Source: a virus. From it: 64,000 bases of DNA. The stretch covers positions 62,001-126,000 of the IMG/VR virus record IMGVR_UViG_3300017917_002228; one strand, written 5' to 3'. This document shows, piece after piece, positions 14,246-21,548 of this stretch; position 1 is the stretch's first letter, and the number at the start of each line of letters is the position of its first letter. The translations under genes and the position numbers were made by a program. The notes beneath the pieces are model-generated. The model did not search any database, was not told the origin of the DNA, and saw nothing but the letters and a program-made list of their open reading frames with translations.

Positions 14246-14320
14246 CGCGGGGTAGCGCAGAGGTAGAGCACCTGGCTCATAATCAGGAGGTCGCCGGTTC
14301 AAATCCGGCCCCCGCAACCA
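14246..14320 (+). tRNA. tRNA-Met (CAT), initiator-like acceptor
   Basis: Acceptor CGCGGGG faces CCCCGCA, leaving the C1/A72 mismatch typical of bacterial initiator tRNA. The T arm GCCGG-TTCAAAT-CCGGC also matches fMet. The anticodon stem CCTGG-CTCATAA-TCAGG lacks the three consecutive G-C pairs of initiators. Anticodon CAT; encoded CCA. Confidence 0.88.
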
Positions 14321-14335
14321 ACTTTAGGATATATT

Positions 14336-15094
14336 ATGATTGAGCATGCATACATTCTTTATATTGATACTCCTGAAGCAACAAAATATATGGAAGAGTG
14401 TAAAGCTTCTTGTGAGCAATATGGCATTCCTGTTACACCCTTTATGGGTAAAAAACTTCCATGCACAGTAGAAGAAGTTAAGAATGATTGGGGATTTAAA
14501 GTAGACCCTGACGTTGAAATTAACAGTCGTGGTTTACCATGGATGGATAGCTGGTTTAAAGAGCAGCTCTGTTTAACTGGCCATATGAGTATATGGAAAA
14601 AGATTGCTACCGAGCACAAAGCAGCAGTAGCAGTATTTGAACATGATGCTATTGTGAAGCGAAACTTTAGTGATGTTCAAGTTCATGATATGGAATTTGT
14701 ATATCTAGGATATAGAGTAGATCATAGAGATGATTATGAATGTATCTCTGATCCGTTTATCAAAGTACCAGTTGATAAGTTTGAAGGTACACATGCCTAT
14801 GCTCTCACACCTCGTACAGCTGCAGCATGTTTGAATGCGCTAACTCAACTACCTGTATTACCATTAGGTACTTCTATCGATCATATGATGGGTGTTCGTA
14901 ATATGTTTAATCTACCTATGTGGGTAGTAGATCCAGCTCCAGTAGTAGCAGCTATTGAAGATAAGCAGTCTTTTACACAACCAGATCAAAAGACTGCTCG
15001 ATATAATATGGCACCTCCAGATGGGTTTCTGAAAGGGCTAAAAAATACAGATAAGTACATGTATGATCCTGAAAACAACTGGTTGGTATTCTGA
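14336..15094 (+). CDS. GT25-family glycosyltransferase
   Basis: 252 residues; TTTAGGATAT precedes the ATG. The order of motifs fits GT25 (LPS-type galactosyl/glucosyl transferases): an early rTP-like segment with ASCEQYGIPV, then LCLTGHMSIWKKI (the family's G-x-x-S-H-x-x-x-W equivalent) and VAVFEHDAIV, where the usual EDDA reads EHDA. GTHAYALTPRTAAACL is the later conserved block. It is separated from the main glycan operon by the transglycosylase and two tRNA genes. Acceptor unknown; a host LPS or phage fibre sugar is possible. Confidence 0.75.
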   Translation: MIEHAYILYIDTPEATKYMEECKASCEQYGIPVTPFMGKKLPCTVEEVKNDWGFKVDPDVEINSRGLPWMDSWFKEQLCLTGHMSIWKKIATEHKAAVAVFEHDAIVKRNFSDVQVHDMEFVYLGYRVDHRDDYECISDPFIKVPVDKFEGTHAYALTPRTAAACLNALTQLPVLPLGTSIDHMMGVRNMFNLPMWVVDPAPVVAAIEDKQSFTQPDQKTARYNMAPPDGFLKGLKNTDKYMYDPENNWLVF

Positions 15095-15095
15095 T

Positions 15096-15278
15096 ATGGA
15101 TGATAATTACTCTGTAAACATGCTCAAAAAAGCAGCTTTTGTAGACGAAGTAAGAAATTATCTTGATATTATTATACAGAGTGCTCAGGATTATGATAAG
15201 GAAGTAGCTGATAAAGCTAAGATAGTCAAGCAATATCTCGAAGGTAGAATTGAGCACTTGACTAAAATATCAAAATAG
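15096..15278 (+). CDS. small helical hypothetical protein
   Basis: 60 residues from the ATG at 15096, two bases after the GT25 stop. Helical and charged (FVDEVRNYLDIIIQSAQDYDKEVADKAKIVKQYLEGRIEHL). Not recognised. Close packing implies co-translation with the GT25 gene. Confidence 0.55.
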   Translation: MDDNYSVNMLKKAAFVDEVRNYLDIIIQSAQDYDKEVADKAKIVKQYLEGRIEHLTKISK

Positions 15279-15309
15279 CCTATATTATCTTATAGAGAGG
15301 TGTTTTGTT

Positions 15310-15612
15310 ATGAACATTGTGTTATGGACTAGATGTGATGTGCCTCCTCTATATCATACCGGTGATTGTTTTTATTCAATAGAACAAATGATCATCGAAA
15401 ACGAAATGCACTATCGTGCATATTCTCTGCGGGAAGATGTGATTGTATGGATTCCCGCACAACACATACTATTATTAACAACATTAGGAGAACAAAATGA
15501 TTCGCAATACACTAGTCGCATTCCTCGCTATCGCCGGGGTTTCCTCAGCCGTGGCAGGAGATCTACCAAATCGGAAGCAGGCTCCAGCCGCTCCAGTAGT
15601 ATCCAGCGATAG
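15310..15612 (+). CDS. hypothetical protein overlapping the OMP gene
   Basis: An open frame of 100 codons with AGAGGTG upstream of the ATG. The first 60 residues (CDVPPLYHTGDCFYSIEQ...) look like a real small protein. The last 39 lie in another frame of the outer-membrane barrel gene and are low-complexity Arg/Ser. The natural 3' end may have been lost when the barrel gene was inserted. Not recognised. Confidence 0.45.
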   Translation: MNIVLWTRCDVPPLYHTGDCFYSIEQMIIENEMHYRAYSLREDVIVWIPAQHILLLTTLGEQNDSQYTSRIPRYRRGFLSRGRRSTKSEAGSSRSSSIQR

Positions 15613-16015
15613 TGGCTTCTATGCCGGCGTCCGTGGTGGCGTTGTCTTTACTGACAATATTACAATCGGTGCTGGTGCGGGTTATCAGTTTAACCGTTTT
15701 ATTCGTGCAGAAGCTAACTACGACTACCTTAATAACGACAATAATAAGACAAATGGTCTTTCGTCGTCATTAGCAACTGGTAATATTATTGGTCAATATC
15801 CTATTGCAGTTTGGGGATTGACTCCTTATACGCTCGCTGGTATCGGCTATCGTTGGAGCGATGCCAAAAACGAGCCAGTCTGGAACGTCGGTGCGGGTGT
15901 CCGCTACGATGTAACGAAGAACGTAGAGCTTGATGCTCGTTACCGCTACGTTTCTTCTTTCCAGAACGAACGTCAGGGTAATGCATTTACCCTCGGACTT
16001 AACTATAAGTTCTAA
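15497..16015 (+). CDS. outer-membrane beta-barrel protein (Omp25/OmpA-like)
   Basis: 172 residues with AGGAG before the ATG. Signal peptide MIRNTLVAFLAIAGVSSAVA with cleavage near AVAG, then DLPNRKQAPAAP, the mature start seen in alphaproteobacterial Omp25/Omp31-type porins. Alternating hydrophobic strands with aromatic ends follow (FYAGVRGGVVF, AGAGYQFNRFIRAEANYDYL, DARYRYVSS) and the protein ends LGLNYKF, a terminal Phe as required for outer-membrane insertion. It fits an eight-stranded barrel. GC appears higher than in neighbours and it has its own terminator, so it looks like host-derived cargo. A likely role is receptor masking or envelope modification. Confidence 0.88.
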   Translation: MIRNTLVAFLAIAGVSSAVAGDLPNRKQAPAAPVVSSDSGFYAGVRGGVVFTDNITIGAGAGYQFNRFIRAEANYDYLNNDNNKTNGLSSSLATGNIIGQYPIAVWGLTPYTLAGIGYRWSDAKNEPVWNVGAGVRYDVTKNVELDARYRYVSSFQNERQGNAFTLGLNYKF

Positions 16016-16022
16016 TATTACT

Positions 16023-16046
16023 GAGGCGGCTTCGGCCGCCTCTTTT
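16023..16046 (+). terminator. intrinsic terminator of the barrel gene
   Basis: GAGGCGGC pairs with GCCGCCTC around a TTCG tetraloop, followed by TTTT. It is eight bases after the barrel stop and four bases before tRNA-Arg. A strong GC-rich UUCG hairpin of bacterial type. Confidence 0.9.
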
Positions 16047-16049
16047 AAC

Positions 16050-16126
16050 GGTCGCTTAGCTCAGCTGGACAGAGCAACAGCCTTCTAAGCTGTGGGTCAA
16101 TGGTTCGAATCCATTAGCGATCACCA
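16050..16126 (+). tRNA. tRNA-Arg (TCT)
   Basis: Acceptor GGTCGCT pairs with AGCGATC; D arm GCTC-AGCTGGACA-GAGC; anticodon stem-loop ACAGC-CTTCTAA-GCTGT; discriminator A and encoded CCA. Confidence 0.93.
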
Positions 16127-16131
16127 ATTTT

Positions 16132-16216
16132 GTCCGCGTGGTGGAATTGGTAGACACAAGGGACTTAAAATCCCTCGCCATAGTGCATGCCGGTTCGAGT
16201 CCGGCCGCGGATACCA
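16132..16216 (+). tRNA. tRNA-Leu (TAA)
   Basis: Acceptor GTCCGCG pairs with CGCGGAT (one G-T pair); anticodon stem-loop AGGGA-CTTAAAA-TCCCT; type II variable arm; T arm GCCGG-TTCGAGT-CCGGC; encoded CCA. Confidence 0.92.
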
Positions 16217-16230
16217 TTAAGGATGTAAAA

Positions 16231-16452
16231 ATGGCTTTTATCAAACTTACAAACAATCATGGAATTCAGAAAGGCAATCCTCTGTTGATTAATACAGAAT
16301 GGATTTCTTCTGTATATGAAGAGCACACACCTGACGGTGTCAAGACTCTTATTTTTGGTGGCCCATCTGGTGTAGTATGGGACGTTGAAGAATCGTTTAA
16401 AGAAGTTCACAATCTTTTGGAGAATGTTAGTGGCAAGTGTTCGTGTAATTAG
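16231..16452 (+). CDS. small hypothetical protein
   Basis: 73 residues from the ATG at 16231, with AAGGA seven bases upstream; longer upstream reading would run through tRNA-Leu. A beta-rich pattern (FIKLTNNHGIQKGNPLLINTEWISSVYEE) ends in two cysteines (GKCSCN). It overlaps the ThyX gene by 23 bases, suggesting coupling. Not recognised. Confidence 0.6.
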   Translation: MAFIKLTNNHGIQKGNPLLINTEWISSVYEEHTPDGVKTLIFGGPSGVVWDVEESFKEVHNLLENVSGKCSCN

Positions 16453-17086
16453 TTATACCACTCCTGTAAATGAAACAATGGATCTTTCTGATCTCATTGC
16501 TTACATTGCACGGGTATCTAATCCTTCTAATCAGATGAACACTGCTACATCTGATAAACTTCTTAAGTATCTTGCTAAACATAAGCATTGGTCTCCTTTC
16601 GAGATGGTCAATGTTGTTATGGAAATTGAGACTACACGAGATATTGCTCGTCAAATTCTTCGTCATCGTTCATTCGCTTTTCAGGAGTTCAGTCAACGCT
16701 ATGCAGATCCGACCTCCGATCTGGGATTTGAGACGCGTGAATCCCGTCTCCAAGATCATAAGAACAGACAAAATTCCATCGAAACAGAAGATGCCAAACT
16801 TCTCGAAGAATGGAAAAACCGACAAGCCAAAGTCATCAACGAAGCCCGAGGAGCCTACAAGTGGGCAATAGAAAAGGGTATTGCTAAAGAGCAGGCTCGT
16901 GCAGTTCTTCCAGAAGGAAACACTGTTTCTCGTATGTACATGAACGGTACACTTCGCTCATGGATTCATTACTGTCTTCTTCGTATGGGTCCGGAGACTC
17001 AGAAGGAGCACCGAGAGATAGCACTTGCATGTTGGCGAGAAATCATTAAAATATATCCATCACTCGAAAATGTAGTGGAAAGCTAA
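16430..17086 (+). CDS. thyX: flavin-dependent thymidylate synthase
   Basis: Methylates dUMP to dTMP using FAD and methylenetetrahydrofolate. The start chosen is the GTG at 16430, seven bases after GGAG; the ATG at 16424 lies too close to that site. It gives 218 residues, normal for ThyX. The signature RHRSFAFQEFSQRY (R78-H-R-x7-S) is intact, and the C-terminal SRMYMNGTLRSWIHYCLLR block with RMGPETQKEHREIA is typical. Together with the class II RNR it supplies deoxynucleotides without host ThyA or a class I RNR. Confidence 0.96.
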   Translation: MASVRVISYTTPVNETMDLSDLIAYIARVSNPSNQMNTATSDKLLKYLAKHKHWSPFEMVNVVMEIETTRDIARQILRHRSFAFQEFSQRYADPTSDLGFETRESRLQDHKNRQNSIETEDAKLLEEWKNRQAKVINEARGAYKWAIEKGIAKEQARAVLPEGNTVSRMYMNGTLRSWIHYCLLRMGPETQKEHREIALACWREIIKIYPSLENVVES

Positions 17087-17111
17087 ATATTGTGCACAAT
17101 GGAGCACTATA

Positions 17112-17600
17112 ATGATTCGTTTCCGTAATACTAAACTAGTGCAAAAAGAACACCTAGAACTTGCTAAAGATCTAGGTGATTATATAGAAGACTACTTCTT
17201 CACTCCTAAGCTCAAAAAGAAGCTTGAAACTACAGTCTTTTTTAAAGAGAACTACTTCAAAGAGACTGGTAACTATGCTGATTGTGTATGGGAAGATACA
17301 CATGTCAGACCTCTAGAGTTCACCATTAACTTTGAACCTAAGCAGAAGCTCCCTGTATTTCTAAATACATTTGCTCATGAAATGGTGCACGTCAAGCAAT
17401 GGGCTAAAGGTGAAATGTATGTGCACCAACGTGATATTAGTATTACATGTTTTCGTAAGCAACTTGTAGATACTAACAAGGTAAACTACTGGGATCAGCC
17501 TTGGGAAATTGAAGCATACGGTCGCTCAATCGGTCTTGTTGTGCAATGGGCACAAGATCGTAAACTTACTAACTGGAAAAAGCTGTTGCCTGATATGTGA
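17112..17600 (+). CDS. HExxH zinc metallopeptidase-like (SprT-like) protein
   Basis: 162 residues with GGAG upstream of the ATG. FAHEMVHVKQW at residues 88-97 is an HExxH zinc motif, and the later QPWEIEAYG provides a candidate third ligand Glu, as in gluzincin or SprT-like proteins. No signal peptide, so it is cytoplasmic or a virion protein. The substrate is unknown. Its 3' end contains the -35 of the next promoter. Confidence 0.75.
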   Translation: MIRFRNTKLVQKEHLELAKDLGDYIEDYFFTPKLKKKLETTVFFKENYFKETGNYADCVWEDTHVRPLEFTINFEPKQKLPVFLNTFAHEMVHVKQWAKGEMYVHQRDISITCFRKQLVDTNKVNYWDQPWEIEAYGRSIGLVVQWAQDRKLTNWKKLLPDM

Positions 17601-17614
17601 TCATATGCTATAAT
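17586..17614 (+). promoter_or_regulatory. sigma70-like promoter
   Basis: TTGCCT at 17586-17591, a 17-base spacer and a perfect TATAAT at 17609-17614, with the -35 inside the end of the metallopeptidase gene. It drives the gene at 17641. Confidence 0.75.
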
Positions 17615-17640
17615 ATGGTTATATGTGATAGGAGATATCT

Positions 17641-17856
17641 ATGCAACGTCCTGGTAAAAAGCACAAAGCTGCTCTGTCTGACTACGATAACGTCAATCTG
17701 ACTTCGCTTATTCGTTTTTGTAAGGCTGCTCAAGCCGATCTCGAGAAGGCTGGCGATACTGATGCCGCACTTCGTTTCGAGATCTTTGGTGAGTATCTTC
17801 TTAACGACTTCAAAGGCGGCTTTCTCAAGTATAACTCTAAGGCTCTAGGTCTATAA
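17641..17856 (+). CDS. small hypothetical protein
   Basis: 71 residues with TAGGAG eight bases upstream and its own strong promoter. N-terminal QRPGKKHKAALSDYDNVNLTSLIRFCKAAQADLEKAGDTDAALRFEIF suggests a compact helical protein. Not recognised. It ends just inside a late promoter octamer, where transcription switches to late genes. Confidence 0.6.
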   Translation: MQRPGKKHKAALSDYDNVNLTSLIRFCKAAQADLEKAGDTDAALRFEIFGEYLLNDFKGGFLKYNSKALGL

Positions 17857-17859
17857 ATA
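17852..17859 (+). promoter_or_regulatory. T4-type late promoter
   Basis: TATAAATA in the context TCTATAAATAATAG, 26 bases before the ATG at 17886; an exact match to the T4 late consensus. Confidence 0.75.
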
Positions 17860-17885
17860 ATAGATCAATCTGATAGGAGAAAATT

Positions 17886-18275
17886 ATGAACGACAAAATC
17901 AATCCAGTAGATATCTATGCAAAAGCAATCTCAGAACAAGTTCGTAGAGAGCGCGGTTATGTAATAGAAGAATCACATTCTGAAGCTCAAAAGACAGTTG
18001 AGAAAAAAGAAAAAATAGGTGTAGGTCATGTAGCTTCACATGGTACCCATCACGTATTTTCTCCAGAAGATAGCAGCACAAACGATGATCATATAGCTTA
18101 TATTCATCATGATACTGCTACAGGTAAGAACCATCACATTCTTCTAGATACTAAAAAGCATTCAGTTGCTAGTGTTCATAAGCAAATGAACAAAGCAGTC
18201 CCAGGTGGTGTGCATAAAGATCTAGCTAAAAAAGTAGCTGATGCTCACAACGAAGACTTTGAACACGACGATTGA
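17886..18275 (+). CDS. histidine-rich late protein
   Basis: 129 residues, 15 of them His by my count (about 12%). AGGAG precedes the ATG and a perfect late promoter octamer precedes that. The N-terminal 45 residues are helical and charged. The rest, beginning IGVGHVASHGTHHVF, resembles a compact beta domain with HHDT and NHHILLDTKKH. It shares the His enrichment of the next late genes and may be a virion-internal or scaffold-associated protein. No family recognised. Confidence 0.65.
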   Translation: MNDKINPVDIYAKAISEQVRRERGYVIEESHSEAQKTVEKKEKIGVGHVASHGTHHVFSPEDSSTNDDHIAYIHHDTATGKNHHILLDTKKHSVASVHKQMNKAVPGGVHKDLAKKVADAHNEDFEHDD

Positions 18276-18300
18276 TTTATAGTTAAACGTTAACCTAAAT

Positions 18301-18326
18301 ATAGGGGCTACGGCCCCTATTTCTTT
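18301..18326 (+). terminator. intrinsic terminator
   Basis: ATAGGGGC pairs with GCCCCTAT around the loop TACG, followed by TTCTTT. It lies between the His-rich gene and the 420 aa gene, so the latter may depend on read-through. Confidence 0.8.
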
Positions 18327-18337
18327 AGAGGGTGATT

Positions 18338-19594
18338 ATGAGTGATATTGTAAAGCTTTTGCTTAAGAAAAATAAATTTGAAGTTAAAAAGTTTACTTCT
18401 AAATCTACAGAAATTTTAGTTCGTCATGAGATGCGTCATAAGCTTAGAGATGATGTTCAAAAAGAACTAACATCTATGAAGATAGATTGGAAGCAAGAGC
18501 GAAAGTCTACGCTTTCTTCTTTTGATGTAACAACATTTACATATCAAAATAGAAACTATACTATAATTTACAAGCCTCCTCTAGAGGGTAAATTTGCTGG
18601 TGCTATCAAAACATCTAAACTAGAATCTGCTCAAGCTTATTATTGTGCAGCTGCTTGGAATGGTAGTACAGAGTTTACTGAAGAAGATCTTAAGAGTGCA
18701 GCTAGTAAAGTATTTGCTACAGAGACAGTAGATTATATACTTAAAAATCTCTCAGAAGATTGGATTGACGTTTCTATTAACGTAGCAAAGAAACTTCATA
18801 AAGAATTTGGTAATAAGCAATACTTCTTTCATAGAGGTAGTGATTGGGTATCGTCTCTAGAAGCAAACTTTAAAGCTTTAAATAGAGTTGAGAAAAGATT
18901 TAGTAATGTTAATAAGTGGAATCCAGCTGATATTTACTTAGTTTCATCAACAGAACAAAATAGAAATTTTAACTTTAAATCTATTTTAGAAATGAATTCC
19001 TATCTTAATAGTTGTATTAGCTCAGGTAATGTTATACCTGTATCACTTAAAAAAGCTCCTTCAGGGGAACCTAAAGTGTCTTATGTTAATTATAACACTA
19101 CTAGACCTTCCTTTAAATATACTGGATATGAGGTAGGTGGTTTCTTTAACTCTAAATCTGTATACTTAAAGTATGATGGTGGTATGATTCAATTTAGAAC
19201 ATTTCCTAACTATGCTGGTGAGGTTAGCGGTAAGTATGCAGTTCACGGAAAGATAGGATTGAATAATATTAATCAATATCTTCAAAAACACCTTAAATTA
19301 AATATTGAAAGTCAAAGATCTCTGAAGATTAAGTATCAGAAGGACCCTATTGATATTGCAGCTAATATGTATGAATATCATAAATACCTTAGTAACAACG
19401 TAGAACCTTTCGATAAGTTTATGGAAAAATTTAAAGCAGCAAAATATGATTGGGTAGAAAGTAAATACCTAGGATTACAAATTATATTTGCTATTGAATC
19501 TGGCAGAGAAAAAGCTGATAGAATTATATCTGATTTTCTTGCTTATGCATCATCTCAAACAGAATATAGCGCACCCTATGTTAAGGTAGAATAA
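18338..19594 (+). CDS. conserved phage protein of unknown function
   Basis: 418 residues from the ATG at 18338, five bases after AGAGGG. Lys/Tyr/Ser-rich alpha-beta protein with no signal or membrane segment. Notable text: FAGAIKTSKLESAQAYYCAAAWNG, WNPADIYLV (seen in other T4-like phage proteins of unknown role) and an acidic C-terminus. Its stop overlaps the next ATG (TAATGA), so it is coupled to the ligase-like pair. A late virion or DNA-handling role is plausible but unproven. Confidence 0.65.
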   Translation: MSDIVKLLLKKNKFEVKKFTSKSTEILVRHEMRHKLRDDVQKELTSMKIDWKQERKSTLSSFDVTTFTYQNRNYTIIYKPPLEGKFAGAIKTSKLESAQAYYCAAAWNGSTEFTEEDLKSAASKVFATETVDYILKNLSEDWIDVSINVAKKLHKEFGNKQYFFHRGSDWVSSLEANFKALNRVEKRFSNVNKWNPADIYLVSSTEQNRNFNFKSILEMNSYLNSCISSGNVIPVSLKKAPSGEPKVSYVNYNTTRPSFKYTGYEVGGFFNSKSVYLKYDGGMIQFRTFPNYAGEVSGKYAVHGKIGLNNINQYLQKHLKLNIESQRSLKIKYQKDPIDIAANMYEYHKYLSNNVEPFDKFMEKFKAAKYDWVESKYLGLQIIFAIESGREKADRIISDFLAYASSQTEYSAPYVKVE

Positions 19595-20241
19595 TGAAAC
19601 AGTTCTCACATTTTTTAGCAGAACAGGCTGGTAAAAAACTAAAGCATTTAGATCATCCAGAAGATAATGCTATGTTCTCTCATGAAGGGTTTACTCATGC
19701 CTTTCATGCTCTTCATGATGTTCATAATGCGCTAAAAGGTAAAAAGCACACATCTACTATCTCAGCCAAGCTTGATGGCGCGCCTTCTATGGTTGCAGGA
19801 CATCATCCGGAAACTGGTAAGTATTTTGTTGCTTCTAAGTCTGCATTTAATAAGAATCCAAAGATTAATTACACTCACGAAGACATAGATAAGAACCATA
19901 AAGACTCTCCTGGTTTAGCTCATAAGCTTCATCAAGCATTAGATCATATGCATAAGGTATTACCTAAGAAAGGTGTATACCAAATGGAGTTTATGCATTC
20001 ACATGATGACAGGCAGCATACTGATTCTCATGTAAAATTTAAACCAAACACAATTACATATTCGCTTCCTAAGCATTCAGAAGAAGGGAAGAAAGCAGAT
20101 AAGTCAAAAATCGGAGTAGCTGTCCATACAAAATACGAAGGCAACTCAATCGAAAATATGCATGCAACACCTGATGTAGATCATCATAAGTTTAAACAAC
20201 ACAAAGACGTGCATTTGATTTCGCCTGAGGTAAAGCTATGA
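19594..20241 (+). CDS. DUF6267-like nucleotidyltransferase, N-terminal half
   Basis: 215 residues, 28 His (about 13%). It matches my recollection of DUF6267 phage proteins, single chains of roughly twice this length. SAKLDGAPSM (K59-x-D-G) looks like the adenylated-lysine motif I of ligases/capping enzymes, VYQMEF (E132) a motif III-like element and KIGVAVHTKYEG a further core strand. Motifs IV and V are absent here and appear in the next ORF. The N-terminus MKQFSHFLAEQ resembles the T4 capsid-targeting sequence MKTYQEFIAE, including a gp21-type L-x-E cut site. Confidence 0.7.
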   Translation: MKQFSHFLAEQAGKKLKHLDHPEDNAMFSHEGFTHAFHALHDVHNALKGKKHTSTISAKLDGAPSMVAGHHPETGKYFVASKSAFNKNPKINYTHEDIDKNHKDSPGLAHKLHQALDHMHKVLPKKGVYQMEFMHSHDDRQHTDSHVKFKPNTITYSLPKHSEEGKKADKSKIGVAVHTKYEGNSIENMHATPDVDHHKFKQHKDVHLISPEVKL

Positions 20242-20756
20242 ACAAAGATCAATCAGCTCAGTTTGAGCATCACATGGAACAAGCAAAGAAGTTGCATGAC
20301 TCTCAACCGCACAATTTTCATGAGATTGTGGGCAAGCATAAAGAACATTTATCTACTTACATCAATAAAACTGTACGTGATGATACTAAACCTACAACTA
20401 AAGGTTTAAGAGCTCACATATCAGAAAGAATGGCTAAAGAGGTAGATAAAGTATCTACCGAGAAAGCAAAGGCAGGCAAGAGAGCAAACCACATGGCAGC
20501 TCTCTTGCATCATGATGAAAATGAACATCATTTTGCAAACGCATTAAAGATTCATCACCATATTCAAGCTGCAAAAGACATATTAGTACACGGTCTTAAT
20601 CAGAAGAAGCATGGTGGAATGGAACATCATATTGACGGTAAAGAGACTAATCCAGAAGGCTATGTTGCTCGTCATAATGGTGAATCAATTAAACTAGTCA
20701 ACAGAGCAGAGTTTTCGAAAGCTAACTTTGCCGCTCCTAAAGAGTGGAAAAAGTAA
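20238..20756 (+). CDS. DUF6267-like nucleotidyltransferase, C-terminal half
   Basis: 172 residues, 21 His. It starts in an ATGA overlap with the previous ORF but has its own GAGG seven bases before the ATG, so it can be initiated separately. The C-terminus NPEGYVARHNGESIKLVNR supplies a motif IV (E140-G) and motif V lysine (K152), and AEFSKANF matches the end of single-chain DUF6267 proteins as I recall them. The catalytic core would therefore be rebuilt from two chains. Middle part helical. Confidence 0.7.
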   Translation: MNKDQSAQFEHHMEQAKKLHDSQPHNFHEIVGKHKEHLSTYINKTVRDDTKPTTKGLRAHISERMAKEVDKVSTEKAKAGKRANHMAALLHHDENEHHFANALKIHHHIQAAKDILVHGLNQKKHGGMEHHIDGKETNPEGYVARHNGESIKLVNRAEFSKANFAAPKEWKK

Positions 20757-20759
20757 TTA

Positions 20760-21500
20760 ATGGATGAGAAGAAGCTTTTAGAACAATTTGCACAAGTTCT
20801 AGGGCCTGCAGCACAAGAAGCACTGTATGCATTAGAGAATAAAAAGCTCAAGCAGTTAAAGATGCTTGAAGCTTTTACTGCATCTTTGTCTAAAGTAGCT
20901 CAAATAGAAGTATCTCTTTCTGAAGAAGAAAAAGATAGAATCATTAATCCAGAACACTATAATAAAGCTAAAGCTGAGCCTCTTCAGGAATCTGGAAAAC
21001 CTGACGAGGCTCAACTACCAGTCAAGGACTTTGTCTCTCCTGCAGCCTATGAGCTATCTAAGCTTCCGCAGAAAGATATACAACAATATGCAGATGCTAT
21101 TCCTAATTCTATTAGAAAAGAGATAGATCTTATAAAGAAGGCTGTTGCAGATTTTCATAGATTTGCACAGCGTCATTCACAGCTCGGTGGTGGTGGTGAA
21201 GTAAGATTAGAACGTTTAGATGATGTTGACTATCAATCTATCAAGAATGCCACTGATGGGCAGGCTCTAGTTTGGGATGCAGCTCTTAAGAGATGGAAAG
21301 CTGGTAGCATCATTCCAGGCCCTGGTCCAGGTCCAGGTCCTTCTGGGACATCAGACTATTTTAATGAGAGAGAATTGTTTCAAGATCATGGGCTGGTTTC
21401 TGACCCGCTATATGATGCATTTGGAGTATTGCTATTAAGTTACGCAGATTTAAATCAAGGCAGCAGGCTGAATACCTATGATTGTGGTGTTATGCCATAG
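20760..21500 (+). CDS. tail-fibre-associated protein with fibre hinge motif
   Basis: 246 residues. Helical N-terminal half (LEQFAQVLGPAAQEALYALENKKLKQL), then RLERLDDVDYQSIKNATDGQALVWDAALKRWKAG, a short beta element widely found at the junction of phage tail fibres, and a linker PGPGPGPGPSG before a 50-residue end. It follows the split nucleotidyltransferase by three bases and precedes the fibre block. A baseplate-to-fibre connector is a reasonable guess. Confidence 0.6.
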   Translation: MDEKKLLEQFAQVLGPAAQEALYALENKKLKQLKMLEAFTASLSKVAQIEVSLSEEEKDRIINPEHYNKAKAEPLQESGKPDEAQLPVKDFVSPAAYELSKLPQKDIQQYADAIPNSIRKEIDLIKKAVADFHRFAQRHSQLGGGGEVRLERLDDVDYQSIKNATDGQALVWDAALKRWKAGSIIPGPGPGPGPSGTSDYFNERELFQDHGLVSDPLYDAFGVLLLSYADLNQGSRLNTYDCGVMP

Positions 21501-21512
21501 GTTTCTAGCACT

Positions 21513-21520
21513 TATAAATA
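21513..21520 (+). promoter_or_regulatory. T4-type late promoter
   Basis: TATAAATA in the context CTTATAAATACC, 28 bases before the ATG at 21549, at the head of the tail-fibre block. Confidence 0.8.
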
Positions 21521-21548
21521 CCTATACAAATTATAAGGTTTTTAGCTA

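Noticed and set aside
16138-16230. Upstream extension of the small gene at 16231
   Set aside because: It reads through tRNA-Leu (TAA); AAGGA supports the ATG at 16231.
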